DNA of 64,000 nt from Vogesella sp. LIG4 (GCF_900090205.1 NZ_LT607802.1:3103970-3167969); one strand, 5' to 3'. Counted from the first letter of the stretch, positions 25,611 through 34,257 are shown. The notes: a model not told the origin generated them from the letters alone. Translations and numbers: made by a program.

Positions 25611-26592
25611 ATGCGGCATCCGCCGGCGCGTGGCGGCGGATCACCATCAGCGATTCGTCGCGGTGCAATGAGGTGTCCGGCCCCGGGTTGAACTGCACCT
25701 CGCCACCTGGCAGCTCCACCGCAATCACGATCACGCTGCCATCGCTCACCGGCAGGCATTCGCCGATGCTGCGGCCAACCCATTCTTCCTGCACCGGCAG
25801 TAACTCCGCGCGAAAGGCGTGCGGGTAGCGGTTGTGCAGCCGTTCAAAGAAATGCATCGCCTGCGGGTTCACCACCAGCGAGGCCATGTTCATGCCGCCC
25901 AGGTAGGACGGAATCACCACGTGGTCGGCGCCCACCGCCAGCAGCTTCTTGCGCGCGCTTTCGGTTTCGGCCTTGGAGACAATGGTCAGCCCGGCGTTCA
26001 GATTGCGTGCTGTCACGGTCACGAAAGCGTTGTCGGCGTCGGAGGTCAGGCTGGTAATCAGCGCGCGGGCGCGCTCGATGCCGGCCGCCAGCAGGTTGTC
26101 GTCCTCGGTGGCATCGCCAATGATGTAGGGGTGGCCGTACGGCGCCAAAAACTGGGCAGCGCGGCTGGCATCCTTTTCGATGACCACGATCTTGTGCCCG
26201 GCGCGCTGCAGCTCATCCAGCACATACAGCCCGCTGCGGCTCAGGCCGCAGATCACCACATGTTTTTCCAGGCGGGAAATGATTTTGTCCATTTTCTTCT
26301 TGCGCAAATAGGCGGGCAGGTCGCCCTGGAACAGCATCAGGGTCAGTGAAGACAGGCCGTAACCCACCACACCGGTGCCGAACACGATCAGCAGGATGGT
26401 AAAGGTACGGCCCAGGGTGTCCAGCGGGTGGGTTTCACCATAGCCGATGGTGGCCAGGGTGATGACGGTCATGTACAGGCTGTCGAATGCCGACCAGCCT
26501 TCCAGCAGGTGGTAGCCGAGCGTGCCCGTCACGACGACGGCGAGCACGAGGCCAAGCAGGGACAGCAGTTTGAGGGCGAGAGTGCGTCCCAT
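25609..26592 (-). CDS. Potassium channel with RCK (TrkA-N) domain
   Basis: 327 aa. Two membrane helices flank a pore loop with the K+ selectivity filter TIGYGE (about 48-53), preceded by TVITLA. A cytoplasmic RCK domain follows from about 110 (KHVVICGLSRSGLYVLDEL; VVIEKD; YIIGDATEDDNL), ending in a TrkA-C-like region. The NAD-like or ligand-gated fold makes it a gated two-TM potassium channel of the MthK/Kch type. It is a single transcription unit on the minus strand; promoter not identified. Confidence 0.9.
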   Translation of the reverse strand: MGRTLALKLLSLLGLVLAVVVTGTLGYHLLEGWSAFDSLYMTVITLATIGYGETHPLDTLGRTFTILLIVFGTGVVGYGLSSLTLMLFQGDLPAYLRKKKMDKIISRLEKHVVICGLSRSGLYVLDELQRAGHKIVVIEKDASRAAQFLAPYGHPYIIGDATEDDNLLAAGIERARALITSLTSDADNAFVTVTARNLNAGLTIVSKAETESARKKLLAVGADHVVIPSYLGGMNMASLVVNPQAMHFFERLHNRYPHAFRAELLPVQEEWVGRSIGECLPVSDGSVIVIAVELPGGEVQFNPGPDTSLHRDESLMVIRRHAPADAA

Positions 26593-26663
26593 GGGCGGCG
26601 GTCAGGGTGGAAACCTGTGCATTCTAGAAAAAAGCGTATGCAAAAGGGAAGGGTGACCGCTGC

Positions 26664-26692
26664 AAAAAAACAGGCGGCCAAATGGCCGCCTG
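26664..26692 (-). terminator. Terminator of the DUF2249 gene
   Basis: CAGGCGGCCA (26671-26680) pairs with TGGCCGCCTG (26683-26692). On the minus strand it is followed by seven T (26664-26670). Confidence 0.9.
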
Positions 26693-26702
26693 CCGCAATC
26701 GT

Positions 26703-27017
26703 TTAGCCGCCGGAGCAGCCGCAGCCACCGCCGCCACCGCAACCACCCTGCTGCGGAGCCGGCTCCGCTTCAGCCAGGTGGATGGTGAAGTCGATGACAA
26801 CCTGGCTGGCATCGCGCTGCTGGTAGCTGTAGCGGATCTGCTCGCCGTAGCGTTGCTGGATCTGGCCCAGCAGCGGCAGCGGGTCGTGGTCGTTGATGAA
26901 GCGCATGGTTTCGCCGTTGTGCAGCGATTCCAGGGCGCCGAAGATGGCAGCATGGCGGAAGCGCTTGGCAACGCCGCGGGCGTCGAACGGGAAGACGGTA
27001 TCGGTGAGGACTTGCAT
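26703..27017 (-). CDS. DUF2249-like small protein with Gly/Cys-rich tail
   Basis: 104 aa, start 27017 with AGGAGAAC before the ATG. The fold region (DTVFPFDARGVAKRFRHAAIFGALESL; METMRFINDHDPLPLLGQ-type segment; VVIDFTIHL) resembles the DUF2249/SirA-like domain, with the HDPLPLL motif where an alpha-beta plug binds. The last 16 residues are unusual: GGCGGGGGCGCSGG, three Cys in a glycine run. This suggests a metal or cofactor site, but I know no matched family. It is a single gene, terminated by a strong hairpin. Many DUF2249 genes lie near haem-copper or nitrate-respiration genes; none are adjacent here. Confidence 0.75.
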   Translation of the reverse strand: MQVLTDTVFPFDARGVAKRFRHAAIFGALESLHNGETMRFINDHDPLPLLGQIQQRYGEQIRYSYQQRDASQVVIDFTIHLAEAEPAPQQGGCGGGGGCGCSGG

Positions 27018-27166
27018 GTGGGGTTCTCCTGCTGATGATGACCGCACTGTGCCATGCCACTGGCGGGCTGCTCCTTGAGCGCGGATAAGAAATTGCAGGC
27101 ATGCGGCCTGGCCGCCCGGCCGGGGTGCCCGGCAGGCGGCAGATCGTGCCAACCGGTGGAGGAATG

Positions 27167-27697
27167 ATGAGGAATCTGCAGCAACAGCTGGTGAACTATG
27201 CGTGCTATCACCGTGACCCGCGCAATATCCGCACGCATCTCATCGGGGTTCCGCTGATCGTGCTGGCGGTGGCCACCCTGCTGGCCGGTGTGCCGCTGGC
27301 TGGCGTCAGCGTGGCGCATGTCGCGATATTGCTGGTGGTGCTGTACTACCTGCGGCTGAGTCGCGTGCTGGGGGCCTGCATGGCCGTTGTCATGCTGCTG
27401 GCGCTGTGGGGTGGCATAAGGTTGGCCGCATTGCCGCCGCCGGGTGGTTTGCTGACCGGTGGCGGCCTGTTCGTGCTGGGCTGGGCATTCCAGTTGTTGG
27501 GCCACGTGTATGAGGGGCGCAAGCCGGCGTTTGTCGATGATCTGGTCGGCTTGCTCATCGGCCCGCTGTTCGTGCTGGTGGAATGTCTGTTCCGCCTGGG
27601 GCTGCTGCGCGGGCTGCAGACGGAGATCGAACAGCAGGCCGGGCCGGTTGCCGTGCGCAGGGCCGATCACGGGCATAACGGCGGCGGTAGCACGTAA
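27167..27697 (+). CDS. DUF962/Mpo1-like membrane protein
   Basis: 176 aa, about four membrane helices. The family signature is present: NYACYHRDPRNIRTHLIG-VP at the N terminus, and in the second half QLLGHVYEGRKPAFVDDL. The His of these motifs are the metal ligands of yeast Mpo1, a fatty acid alpha-dioxygenase, although the bacterial substrate is not established. GGAGG at 27158-27162 fits ATG 27167 better than ATG 27164. It is followed by 64 bp before the Hsp70-like gene. Confidence 0.85.
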   Translation: MRNLQQQLVNYACYHRDPRNIRTHLIGVPLIVLAVATLLAGVPLAGVSVAHVAILLVVLYYLRLSRVLGACMAVVMLLALWGGIRLAALPPPGGLLTGGGLFVLGWAFQLLGHVYEGRKPAFVDDLVGLLIGPLFVLVECLFRLGLLRGLQTEIEQQAGPVAVRRADHGHNGGGST

Positions 27698-27700
27698 TAT

Positions 27701-27758
27701 TTGCCGCCGCGGGCGGCAGCTTCGTTATAATCCCGCTCCTTTTGCGCCAGGAGCGGGA
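27701..27758 (+). promoter_or_regulatory. Promoter and inverted repeat in front of yegD-like gene
   Basis: A perfect -10 TATAAT lies at 27726-27731, with TTGCCG (27701-27706) at 19 bp. Immediately after it a perfect 10 bp inverted repeat (27731-27740 and 27749-27758, 8 base loop) contains the ribosome site AGGAG in its right arm. With this promoter the left arm is only partly transcribed, so the repeat may be a DNA operator rather than an RNA hairpin. Confidence 0.6.
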
Positions 27759-27761
27759 ATC

Positions 27762-29015
27762 ATGACAGTAAAAGCCTGTGGCGTGGATTTTGGCACCTCC
27801 AATTCCACGGTGGGCTGGTGGCGCCCTGGGCAGCAGACCCTGCTGGCACTGGAAGAAGGCAAGACTACCTTGCCCTCGGTGGTGTTCTTCAACGCCGACG
27901 AGGAAAGCGTGGCCTTTGGCCGCGCCGCGCTGGCGGAATACCTGGAAGGCTACGAAGGTCGCCTGATGCGCTCGCTGAAAAGCATTCTCGGTACCGGGCT
28001 GATGACCGGGCAGACCGAGGTGCAAGGGCGGCCGCTGCGCTTTCTCGATCTGCTGTCCTATTTCATTTCTGCACTGAAGCAGCGCGCCGAGGTGTCGGCC
28101 GGGCGCAGCTTCGAGCAGGTGGTGCTGGGGCGCCCGGTGTTCTTCGTGGATGACGATGCAGAGGCCGATCGCCTGGCCGAGCGCACACTGGGCGAGATCG
28201 CCCGCCAGGCCGGGTTTGTCGACGTGGCGTTCCAGTATGAGCCGATTGCTGCCGCCTTTGACTACGAAAGCCGTATCCAGCGTGAAGAGCTGGTGCTGAT
28301 CGTCGATATCGGCGGCGGTACCTCGGACTTTTCGCTGCTGCGCCTGTCGCCCGATCGCGTGACCAAGGTCGAACGGCTGGGAGACATCCTGGCTAACGGC
28401 GGCGTGCATATTGGCGGCACCGATTTCGACAAGCAGCTCAGCCTGCGCGCGGTGATGCCCGAGCTTGGCTACCGCACACGGCTGCGCAACAACGCCGAAG
28501 TGCCGTCCAGCTACTACTTCAACCTGGCGACCTGGCACACCATCAACTTCGCCTACAGCCGCAAGGTGTGGTCGGAGCTGCAAGGGGTGTATGCCGATGC
28601 GCTGGAGCGCGACAAGCTGGACCGGCTGTTCAACCTGATCAGCAAGCGCGCCGGCCACTGGCTGGCCATCCAGGTGGAAGCGGCCAAGATCGCGCTGAGC
28701 GACAGCGACAGTACCTTGCTGTCGTTGCAGGAGATCGAGGACGGCCTGCAGCACGAGGTGTTGCGCGAGACCTTCCATGAGTCCATCGACCAGCTGCTGG
28801 GCAATATCGAGCGTACCGTTGGCGGCTTGCTGCAGGATGCGCAATTGCAGGCGGCGCAGGTGGACACCCTGTTCTTTACCGGCGGCTCCAGTGGCGTGCC
28901 GCTGCTGCGGCAGCGGGTGGCTGCCATGTTCCCCAACGCCACGGTGGTGGAGGGCGACCGCTACGGCAGTATTGGCAGCGGCCTGGCACTGGATGCAGCG
29001 CGGCGTTTTGGCTGA
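27762..29015 (+). CDS. yegD: Hsp70-like ATPase, YegD type
   Basis: 417 aa. It has the actin-like ATPase motifs of Hsp70 (CGVDFGTSNSTVGW at the N terminus; VDIGGGTSDFSLLRL; GGVHIGGTDFDKQL; FFTGGSSGVPLLR) but no substrate-binding or lid domain. This is the YegD family, slightly shorter than the 450 aa of E. coli. Its function is unknown; it is not a standard DnaK. The frame is open upstream, but ATG 27762 follows AGGAGCGGGAATC and gives the family N terminus. It is a single gene ended by a bidirectional terminator. Confidence 0.9.
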   Translation: MTVKACGVDFGTSNSTVGWWRPGQQTLLALEEGKTTLPSVVFFNADEESVAFGRAALAEYLEGYEGRLMRSLKSILGTGLMTGQTEVQGRPLRFLDLLSYFISALKQRAEVSAGRSFEQVVLGRPVFFVDDDAEADRLAERTLGEIARQAGFVDVAFQYEPIAAAFDYESRIQREELVLIVDIGGGTSDFSLLRLSPDRVTKVERLGDILANGGVHIGGTDFDKQLSLRAVMPELGYRTRLRNNAEVPSSYYFNLATWHTINFAYSRKVWSELQGVYADALERDKLDRLFNLISKRAGHWLAIQVEAAKIALSDSDSTLLSLQEIEDGLQHEVLRETFHESIDQLLGNIERTVGGLLQDAQLQAAQVDTLFFTGGSSGVPLLRQRVAAMFPNATVVEGDRYGSIGSGLALDAARRFG

Positions 29016-29026
29016 GCGGCAGCAAT

Positions 29027-29057
29027 AAAAAAAGCCCACCTTGCGGTGGGCTTTTTT
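29027..29057. terminator. Bidirectional terminator between yegD and the parvulin operon
   Basis: AAAAAAA-GCCCACC, loop TTGC, GGTGGGC-TTTTTT. The two genes converge here. Confidence 0.95.
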
Positions 29058-29070
29058 ACTGGCGCTGGCC

Positions 29071-29850
29071 TTACTGTACCTTGGCCTTGGCTTTCAGGTC
29101 CTTGATCAGCGCTTCGATACGCTGACCCTGCACGCGCTGTTCCAGCTGCGGACGCAGTTGTTCCAGCGGCGGTGCGGCTTCAACCTTCACGTCATCCAGC
29201 TTGATGATGTGGTAGCCGAACTGGGTCTTCACCGGTACGGCAGTTACCTGGCCTTTGGCCAGTTTCACCATGGCGCCGGAGAATTCCGGTACGAAGGTTG
29301 CCGGGTCTTGCCAGCCCAGGTCGCCACCGGTGTTCTTGCTGCCCGGATCAATGGATTTTTCCTTGGCCAGCTGGTTGAACGGCTTGCCCTTCTTCAGCGC
29401 CTCCAGCACGGCCTTGGCTTCGGCTTCGGTCTTCACCAGGATATGGCGGGCGTGGTAGCTTTTCTTCTCCGGGAACTCGGCCTTGGCCTTGTCGTATTCG
29501 GCCTTGATCTGGGCTTCGGTTACCGGGTTGGCGTGCACGTAGTCCTTGATGTAGCGGTTGGCCAGCGACATGGCCTGGGCGTTTTCCATTTCAGCCTGGA
29601 AGTCGGAGGACTTGTCCATGCCCTTCTTCACGGCTTCCTGACGCAGCACCTCGGCGGTCACCAGCTGGTCGGTCACCATTTGTACCATCTGCGGGCTGGA
29701 CGGCTGACCCTGGGCTTCCATCATCTTCACCACGGCATCGATGCGCTGCTGGCTGATGCTTACGCCGTTAACGGACGGGGTGGCCATGGCGCTGCCGGCG
29801 GCGGCAGCCAGGGTGAGGGCAATCAGGGTCTGCTTGAATCGCTTGTTCAT
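29071..29850 (-). CDS. Periplasmic peptidyl-prolyl isomerase, parvulin type
   Basis: 259 aa. A signal peptide (FKQTLIALTLAAAAGSAMA) leads to a SurA-like N-terminal region and a parvulin domain at about 130-225 (ARHILVKTEAEAKAV; GGDLGWQDP; TQFGYHIIKLDDV). It helps fold secreted or outer-membrane proteins in the periplasm. It is the last gene of the five-gene operon yciB-yciI-bolA-parvulin-parvulin and follows its paralogue after 18 bp. Confidence 0.93.
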   Translation of the reverse strand: MNKRFKQTLIALTLAAAAGSAMATPSVNGVSISQQRIDAVVKMMEAQGQPSSPQMVQMVTDQLVTAEVLRQEAVKKGMDKSSDFQAEMENAQAMSLANRYIKDYVHANPVTEAQIKAEYDKAKAEFPEKKSYHARHILVKTEAEAKAVLEALKKGKPFNQLAKEKSIDPGSKNTGGDLGWQDPATFVPEFSGAMVKLAKGQVTAVPVKTQFGYHIIKLDDVKVEAAPPLEQLRPQLEQRVQGQRIEALIKDLKAKAKVQ

Positions 29851-29868
29851 TGCTGACTTTCAGTAGGT

Positions 29869-30657
29869 TTATTGAATGTTGGCCTTCTGGCGGAGTTCGC
29901 CAATGGCATCCTGAATGGTTTTGTTCTGCAGTTCCTGCATGATGCGCGGCTTCAGCGCATCCAGCGGTGCCGGCTTGGCGTCACGGACGTCATCCACGCG
30001 GAAAACATGCCAGCCCAGCGGGGACTTGAGCGGCTTGGCGCTGACCTGGCCTTTGCCCAGGCCTTTCAGCACGTTGGCCAGCGACGGGTCCATGGTGGAC
30101 AGGTTGCCCCAGCCCATGTCGCCGTTACGGTCACGGCTGTTGGCATCCACCGACAGCTTCACCAGCGCGTCGAACTTGGCGCCTTTTTTCAGCTCGGCAA
30201 TCACCTTGTTGGCACCGGCTTCGTCAGCCAGCACGATCTCGCGTACCTGAACTTCCTTGCTGCTCTTGAACTGGGTGGCGTAGCGGTCGTATTCGGCCTG
30301 CACCTGGGCGTCGGTCACCGGGTGATTCTTCACGGTGGTGGCAAAGAAAGCCTGCTGCAGCAGCTCCTTACGGGCGTTTTCCAGTGCGGTGGCGAATTCC
30401 GGGCTCTTGTCGAGGCCGCCGCGGGTGGCGGCTTGCAGTACCAGCTCACGGCTGATCAGCGACTGGCGCAGCTCTTCGCGCAGGGCCGGGGTGTCTTGTG
30501 CGCGGCCATTGCTGTCGCGCACGACTTCCGTTACGGCCTTGTCCAGCAGATCCTTGTCGATGGCTACGCCATTGACGGTGGCAACGGGGGCGGCGGCAGC
30601 CAGGTTGGCCGCAGCAGCCAGGACGGCAGCAGCAATCAGTTTACTCGTCGGTTTCAT
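29869..30657 (-). CDS. Periplasmic peptidyl-prolyl isomerase, parvulin type (paralogue)
   Basis: 262 aa, related to the next gene downstream in length and domain order. Signal peptide AAAVLAAAANLAAAAP, then an N-terminal chaperone region and a parvulin domain (VREIVLADEAGANKVIAEL; GDMGWGN; SPLGWHVFRVDDV). The tandem arrangement suggests a duplication followed by divergence. It starts 4 bp after the bolA stop. The signal-peptide region contains a 10-mer copy read as Ala-Ala-Asn. Confidence 0.92.
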   Translation of the reverse strand: MKPTSKLIAAAVLAAAANLAAAAPVATVNGVAIDKDLLDKAVTEVVRDSNGRAQDTPALREELRQSLISRELVLQAATRGGLDKSPEFATALENARKELLQQAFFATTVKNHPVTDAQVQAEYDRYATQFKSSKEVQVREIVLADEAGANKVIAELKKGAKFDALVKLSVDANSRDRNGDMGWGNLSTMDPSLANVLKGLGKGQVSAKPLKSPLGWHVFRVDDVRDAKPAPLDALKPRIMQELQNKTIQDAIGELRQKANIQ

Positions 30658-30661
30658 GTTG

Positions 30662-30925
30662 TCAGATTTCTTCTGGGGTGAGAGTACGCATGGAAAGGGC
30701 GTGGATGCCTAGCTGCGTCAGGTCGCCAACGGCATCGTAGACCAGGCGCTGGCGCTGCAGGCGATTCTTGCCGACAAAGGCTGCCGCCACGATGACCAGG
30801 TCGAAATGGCCGCCAGACTTGGCACCGGCATGGCCAGCATGTGCGGCGCTGTCATCGGTGATGTGCAGCTGTAAGGGGTTCAGGGCTTGCAGGCGCTGTT
30901 CCAGCAGGCGGGCAGTATCACTCAT
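30662..30925 (-). CDS. bolA: BolA-family protein
   Basis: 87 aa. BolA fold with the family motif [20 protein letters not shown] and the conserved [11 protein letters not shown] strand. BolA proteins work with monothiol glutaredoxins in iron-sulfur trafficking and can bind DNA. The start codon overlaps the stop of the YciI gene (ATGA), and the next gene follows after 4 bp, so translation is coupled in this operon. Confidence 0.92.
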   Translation of the reverse strand: MSDTARLLEQRLQALNPLQLHITDDSAAHAGHAGAKSGGHFDLVIVAAAFVGKNRLQRQRLVYDAVGDLTQLGIHALSMRTLTPEEI

Positions 30926-31224
30926 GCCGGAAATACCTTGCGGAACGGTTTGACGCTGACCTGGGCGTAGACGCCGGCGGCCACGTAGGGGTCGGCATCG
31001 GCCCAGGACTGGGCGGCTTCCAGGCTGTCGAACTCGGCAACGATCAGGCTGCCGGTGAAGCCGGCCGGGCCGGGGTCGTTGCTGTCGATGGCGGGAAACG
31101 GGCCGGCCAGCAGCAGTCTGCCGGCGGCTTGCAGTGCCTGCAGGCGTTCGAGGTGGGCCGGGCGGGCGGCCAGGCGCTGCGCCAGGGAGTCCGGCACATC
31201 CTGGCCGGTAATCGCGTACAGCAT
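30922..31224 (-). CDS. yciI: YciI-family protein
   Basis: 100 aa ferredoxin-like fold of the YciI/YCII family: [67 protein letters not shown]. Family members are small putative enzymes with a His-Asp pair; exact reaction is unknown. It shares one base with the upstream yciB stop and four with bolA start, the tightest part of the operon. Confidence 0.92.
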   Translation of the reverse strand: MLYAITGQDVPDSLAQRLAARPAHLERLQALQAAGRLLLAGPFPAIDSNDPGPAGFTGSLIVAEFDSLEAAQSWADADPYVAAGVYAQVSVKPFRKVFPA

Positions 31225-31757
31225 CAGTGAGTTTCCTCGACGTATTTGGACAGGTACAGGCTTTGGGCGATCACGAACACGATCATCATGCCGAAGCCGC
31301 CAAACAGCTTGAAGTTGACCCACACCTGTTCGCTGAAATTGTAGGCCACTACCAGGTTGACGGTGCCAAGCAGCAGAAAAAACACCACCCAGGCGGAGTT
31401 GAGCTTCTTCCAGACACTGTCAGGCAGGCTGAGCTGGCTACCCATCAGCGAGCGCATGCCGATGCGGCCGGTGAGCTGGCCGATCAGCAGGCCGCCGCCC
31501 ATCACCCAGTACAGCACCGTGGGTTTCCACATGATGAAATGCTTGTCGTGCAGCAGCAGGGTGGCGCCGCCCATGACACTGATCAGCGCCAGGCTGATCC
31601 ACTGCATGGTGTCCACCTTGCGGTGTCGCAGCCAGGTAAGTGCCACGGTGATGACGGTGGCGCCGATTGCTACCCCGGTAGCCAGGAACATGTCCTTGGT
31701 CAGCGAGTAGGCACCAAAGAACAGCATGACGGGGAAAAAGTCGGTAAGAAATTTCAT
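31224..31757 (-). CDS. yciB: Intracellular septation protein A family
   Basis: 177 aa membrane protein with five or six helices. [31 protein letters not shown] and [20 protein letters not shown] are typical of YciB/IspA, which affects cell-envelope synthesis and division. ATG 31757 gives the normal length of about 180. It is the first gene of the operon with yciI, bolA and two parvulins, all envelope or stress related. The divergent region 31758-31959 must contain its promoter. Confidence 0.92.
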   Translation of the reverse strand: MKFLTDFFPVMLFFGAYSLTKDMFLATGVAIGATVITVALTWLRHRKVDTMQWISLALISVMGGATLLLHDKHFIMWKPTVLYWVMGGGLLIGQLTGRIGMRSLMGSQLSLPDSVWKKLNSAWVVFFLLLGTVNLVVAYNFSEQVWVNFKLFGGFGMMIVFVIAQSLYLSKYVEETH

Positions 31758-31959
31758 GAGGCGGATTATGGCGGCAGGCCCAAGGCAGCACAAGTGTGAC
31801 CGGGTAACCAAACATTTGTTCACAACTAATAACAATTATGCTGTTCACACCACGCCGACATGACTATTGTCATAGAGATTGCCCTCTGCTGGCGGCAGAA
31901 TGAGGGCAACTGTTTATTGCCGAATTGAAATGCAACGCCGAAATATTCAAGGGGGAAAC
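31758..31959. promoter_or_regulatory. Divergent yciB / DHH-protein control region
   Basis: 202 bp, AT-rich. It contains two direct copies of TGTTCACA (31817-31824 and 31842-31849) 25 bp apart, and a short palindrome ATGAC-TATT-GTCAT at 31860-31873. These could be operators; no known site is matched. Confidence 0.35.
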
Positions 31960-32892
31960 ATGGCTGGCGAGAAATTCCGACTGGTAACCCGTAGTGACTT
32001 CGACGGCCTGGTATGTGCCGTGCTGCTGAATGAACTGGAACTGATCGACGATATCAAGTTCGTGCACCCGAAGGACATGCAGGATGGCAAGGTCGATATC
32101 GGCCCGCGCGACATCAGCACCAACCTGCCATATGTGCCGGGCGCGCACCTGGCGTTCGACCACCATTTTTCCGAAACGCTGCGTAACGAGGGCAATCGCA
32201 GCAATCATGTGATCGACCCGGCGGCGCCTTCTGCCGCACGCGTGGTGTACAACTACTACGGTGGCAAGGAGCGCTTCCCGAACATTGCCATCGAGATGAT
32301 GACGGCGGTGGACAAAGCCGACTCCGCCCAGTTTTCGCTGGAGGAAATCCTCAACCCCAAGGGCTGGGTGCTGCTCAACTACCTGATGGATGCCCGCACC
32401 GGCCTCGGCCGCTTCCGCGAGTTCCGCATCAGCAACTACGCGCTGATGATGGACCTGATTCAGTACTGCCGTAACCACAATATCGATGAAATCCTGGCGT
32501 TGCCGGATGTGCGCGAACGGGTGGAGCTGTATTTCGAGCATGAAATCCAGGCCAAGGAGCAACTGCGCCGCTGCGCTACGCTGCAGGGCCATGTGGTGGT
32601 GCTGGATCTGCGCAACGAGGAGGTGATCCACCCGATCAACCGCTTTGCCGTTTATGCGCTGTTCCCGCAGGCCAAGGTCTCCATTCACATGATGTGGGGG
32701 CTGAACAAGCAGAACACCGTGCTGGCAACCGGCAAATCCATCGTCGACCGCAGTAGCCGCTGCAATATTGGCGCGCTGATGCTGGAGTTCGGCGGCGGCG
32801 GCCACGAGGCCGCCGGCACCTGCCAGGTGGACAACGAGCAGGCGGCCGCGGCGCTGGCGCAGGTGGTGGAGCGCATCAACGCGGCAGGCTGA
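31960..32892 (+). CDS. DHH/DHHA1-family phosphoesterase
   Basis: 310 aa. DHH-family motifs: TRSDFDGLVCAV, the DHH triad in AFDHHFSET, and the DHHA1 glycine motif GGGGHEAAG near the C terminus. Family members include exopolyphosphatases, nanoRNases and RecJ; the short length without extra domains resembles NrnA-like or exopolyphosphatase-like proteins, and the substrate is not determined. AAGGGGGAAAC precedes ATG 31960. Its 3' end overlaps the convergent HAD gene by 17 bp. Confidence 0.85.
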   Translation: MAGEKFRLVTRSDFDGLVCAVLLNELELIDDIKFVHPKDMQDGKVDIGPRDISTNLPYVPGAHLAFDHHFSETLRNEGNRSNHVIDPAAPSAARVVYNYYGGKERFPNIAIEMMTAVDKADSAQFSLEEILNPKGWVLLNYLMDARTGLGRFREFRISNYALMMDLIQYCRNHNIDEILALPDVRERVELYFEHEIQAKEQLRRCATLQGHVVVLDLRNEEVIHPINRFAVYALFPQAKVSIHMMWGLNKQNTVLATGKSIVDRSSRCNIGALMLEFGGGGHEAAGTCQVDNEQAAAALAQVVERINAAG

Positions 32893-33562
32893 GCAGGCTC
32901 TCCAGCAGTTTTCTGGCTTCGAACAGGTCCTGGCACACCGCCAGGGCCTGTTTTGCTATGTCGGCCGGCGGTTGCTGCATGTCCGGCACGATGATCACCC
33001 GCATGTTGGCCGCAAGCGCCGCCTGTGCGCCGTAGGCCGAATCTTCCAGCACGATGCAGTATTCCGGCGCCACGCCCAGCCGGCTGGCCGCCTGCAGGTA
33101 GACGTCCGGCGCCGGCTTGGTACGCGCCACTTCGTCGCCGGCGATGGTGTGCTCGAAGTAGCGTGCCAGGCCGGTGCGCGCCAGCTTGATGTCTGCCAGC
33201 TGGCGCTGGGTGGCGGTGCCGACAGCGCGGGCAATATCCAGGTGGTGGCACCAGTCCAGCAGCTCGGTAATGCCGGGCTTGAGCGGAATCTCCTGCTGGT
33301 GCAGCGCCTGGTGGTATTGCCGGCGGCTCTGCGCTTCCAGTTCGCGCGCCTGCGTCTCGTCCCCCAGCTCGGTAATCAGGTAGCGCAGACACAGCGGCAT
33401 GGCTAGCCCGACCATGGCGTCGATATGCCGCTGCTGCAGCGGAATGTCCAGCGCGCTTGCCGCCTGCTGCCAGGCGCGGGCCGACAGTGACTCGGTATCG
33501 ATCATCAGGCCGTCCATGTCGAAAAGCAGGGCGGCGAAAGAAGCGGGCGTGTTACATTGCAT
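32876..33562 (-). CDS. HAD-superfamily phosphatase (beta-phosphoglucomutase-like)
   Basis: 228 aa. HAD motifs: LLFDMDGLMIDTE (nucleophile Asp), a Thr in VGTATQRQL, KPAPDVYL with Lys, and VLEDSAYGAQAA. The cap type and DMDGLMIDTE are those of the phosphatase/mutase branch. The start 33562 gives a conventional N terminus; upstream frame is not family-like. It overlaps the DHH gene tail-to-tail by 17 bp, without room for a terminator, so the two may interfere or be read through. Confidence 0.88.
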   Translation of the reverse strand: MQCNTPASFAALLFDMDGLMIDTESLSARAWQQAASALDIPLQQRHIDAMVGLAMPLCLRYLITELGDETQARELEAQSRRQYHQALHQQEIPLKPGITELLDWCHHLDIARAVGTATQRQLADIKLARTGLARYFEHTIAGDEVARTKPAPDVYLQAASRLGVAPEYCIVLEDSAYGAQAALAANMRVIIVPDMQQPPADIAKQALAVCQDLFEARKLLESLLSLPR

Positions 33563-33609
33563 GGCGGTGTTCACAATAAGACAAAGAGATATAGAGGCGG
33601 GAAGGCAGT

Positions 33610-34236
33610 ATGGCGTATTCGATTCTGATTGCGAATCCCAAGGGGGGGAGCGGTAAATCGACCCTGGCGACGAACCTGGCCGGCTTTTACGCGGCGCAGG
33701 GCTCGCGGGTGATGCTGGGCGATGTGGACAAGCAGCAGTCCTCACTGTCCTGGCTTGCCAACCGGCCGTCCCCGTTGCCGTATATCGATGGCTGGCAGGT
33801 GGCGCCGGGCGAGCCGGCCAAGCCGCCCAAGGGCACCCAGGTGGTGGTGCTGGACAGCCCGGCCGGCCTGCAGGGCAAGAAGTTGGCCGCATTGCTGAGC
33901 AAGGTGGACCGGGTCATCGTACCGATTCAACCCTCCCCATTCGATATGTGGGCGAGCCGGGAGTTTCTTGCCCAGCTGGTGCAGGAAAAAGCGGTGCGCA
34001 AGCAACGTGCCTTTGTCGGCGTGGTGGGCATGCGGGTTGATCCGCGTACCAAGTCGGCGCGCGAGCTGCAGCAGTTTCTGACCGAGCTGGAGTTGCCGGT
34101 GCTGGGCTGGCTGCGCGACACCCAGCTGTATGTGCAGGCGGCGGCCAGCGGCATGACATTGTTCGATCTGCCGGCCTCGCGCGCGGCGCGCGACCTGGAG
34201 GCGTGGCGCGGCATTTTGCAGTGGCTGGACAACTGA
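33610..34236 (+). CDS. ParA/MinD-like ATPase
   Basis: 208 aa. The deviant Walker A KGGSGKST (residues 11-18) is followed by DVDKQQSSLSW and VVLDSPAGLQG (Walker B region). Short ParA-like ATPases of this size position or partition cargo by cycling on DNA or membrane. There is no ParB-like gene next to it, so it is not a classic partition pair. The ATG at 33610 has GAGGCGGGAAGG upstream. The gene is followed by a small RNA candidate rather than by an operon partner. Confidence 0.88.
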   Translation: MAYSILIANPKGGSGKSTLATNLAGFYAAQGSRVMLGDVDKQQSSLSWLANRPSPLPYIDGWQVAPGEPAKPPKGTQVVVLDSPAGLQGKKLAALLSKVDRVIVPIQPSPFDMWASREFLAQLVQEKAVRKQRAFVGVVGMRVDPRTKSARELQQFLTELELPVLGWLRDTQLYVQAAASGMTLFDLPASRAARDLEAWRGILQWLDN

Positions 34237-34257
34237 ACCGGCGTGCGAAATTAGTGC

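Noticed and set aside
26664..26692. Hairpin arms GGCGGCCAAA and TGGCCGCC taken at first for copies of the 10-mer.
   Set aside because: Flanking bases do not match the word (GTTGGCCGCA); it is an ordinary terminator.
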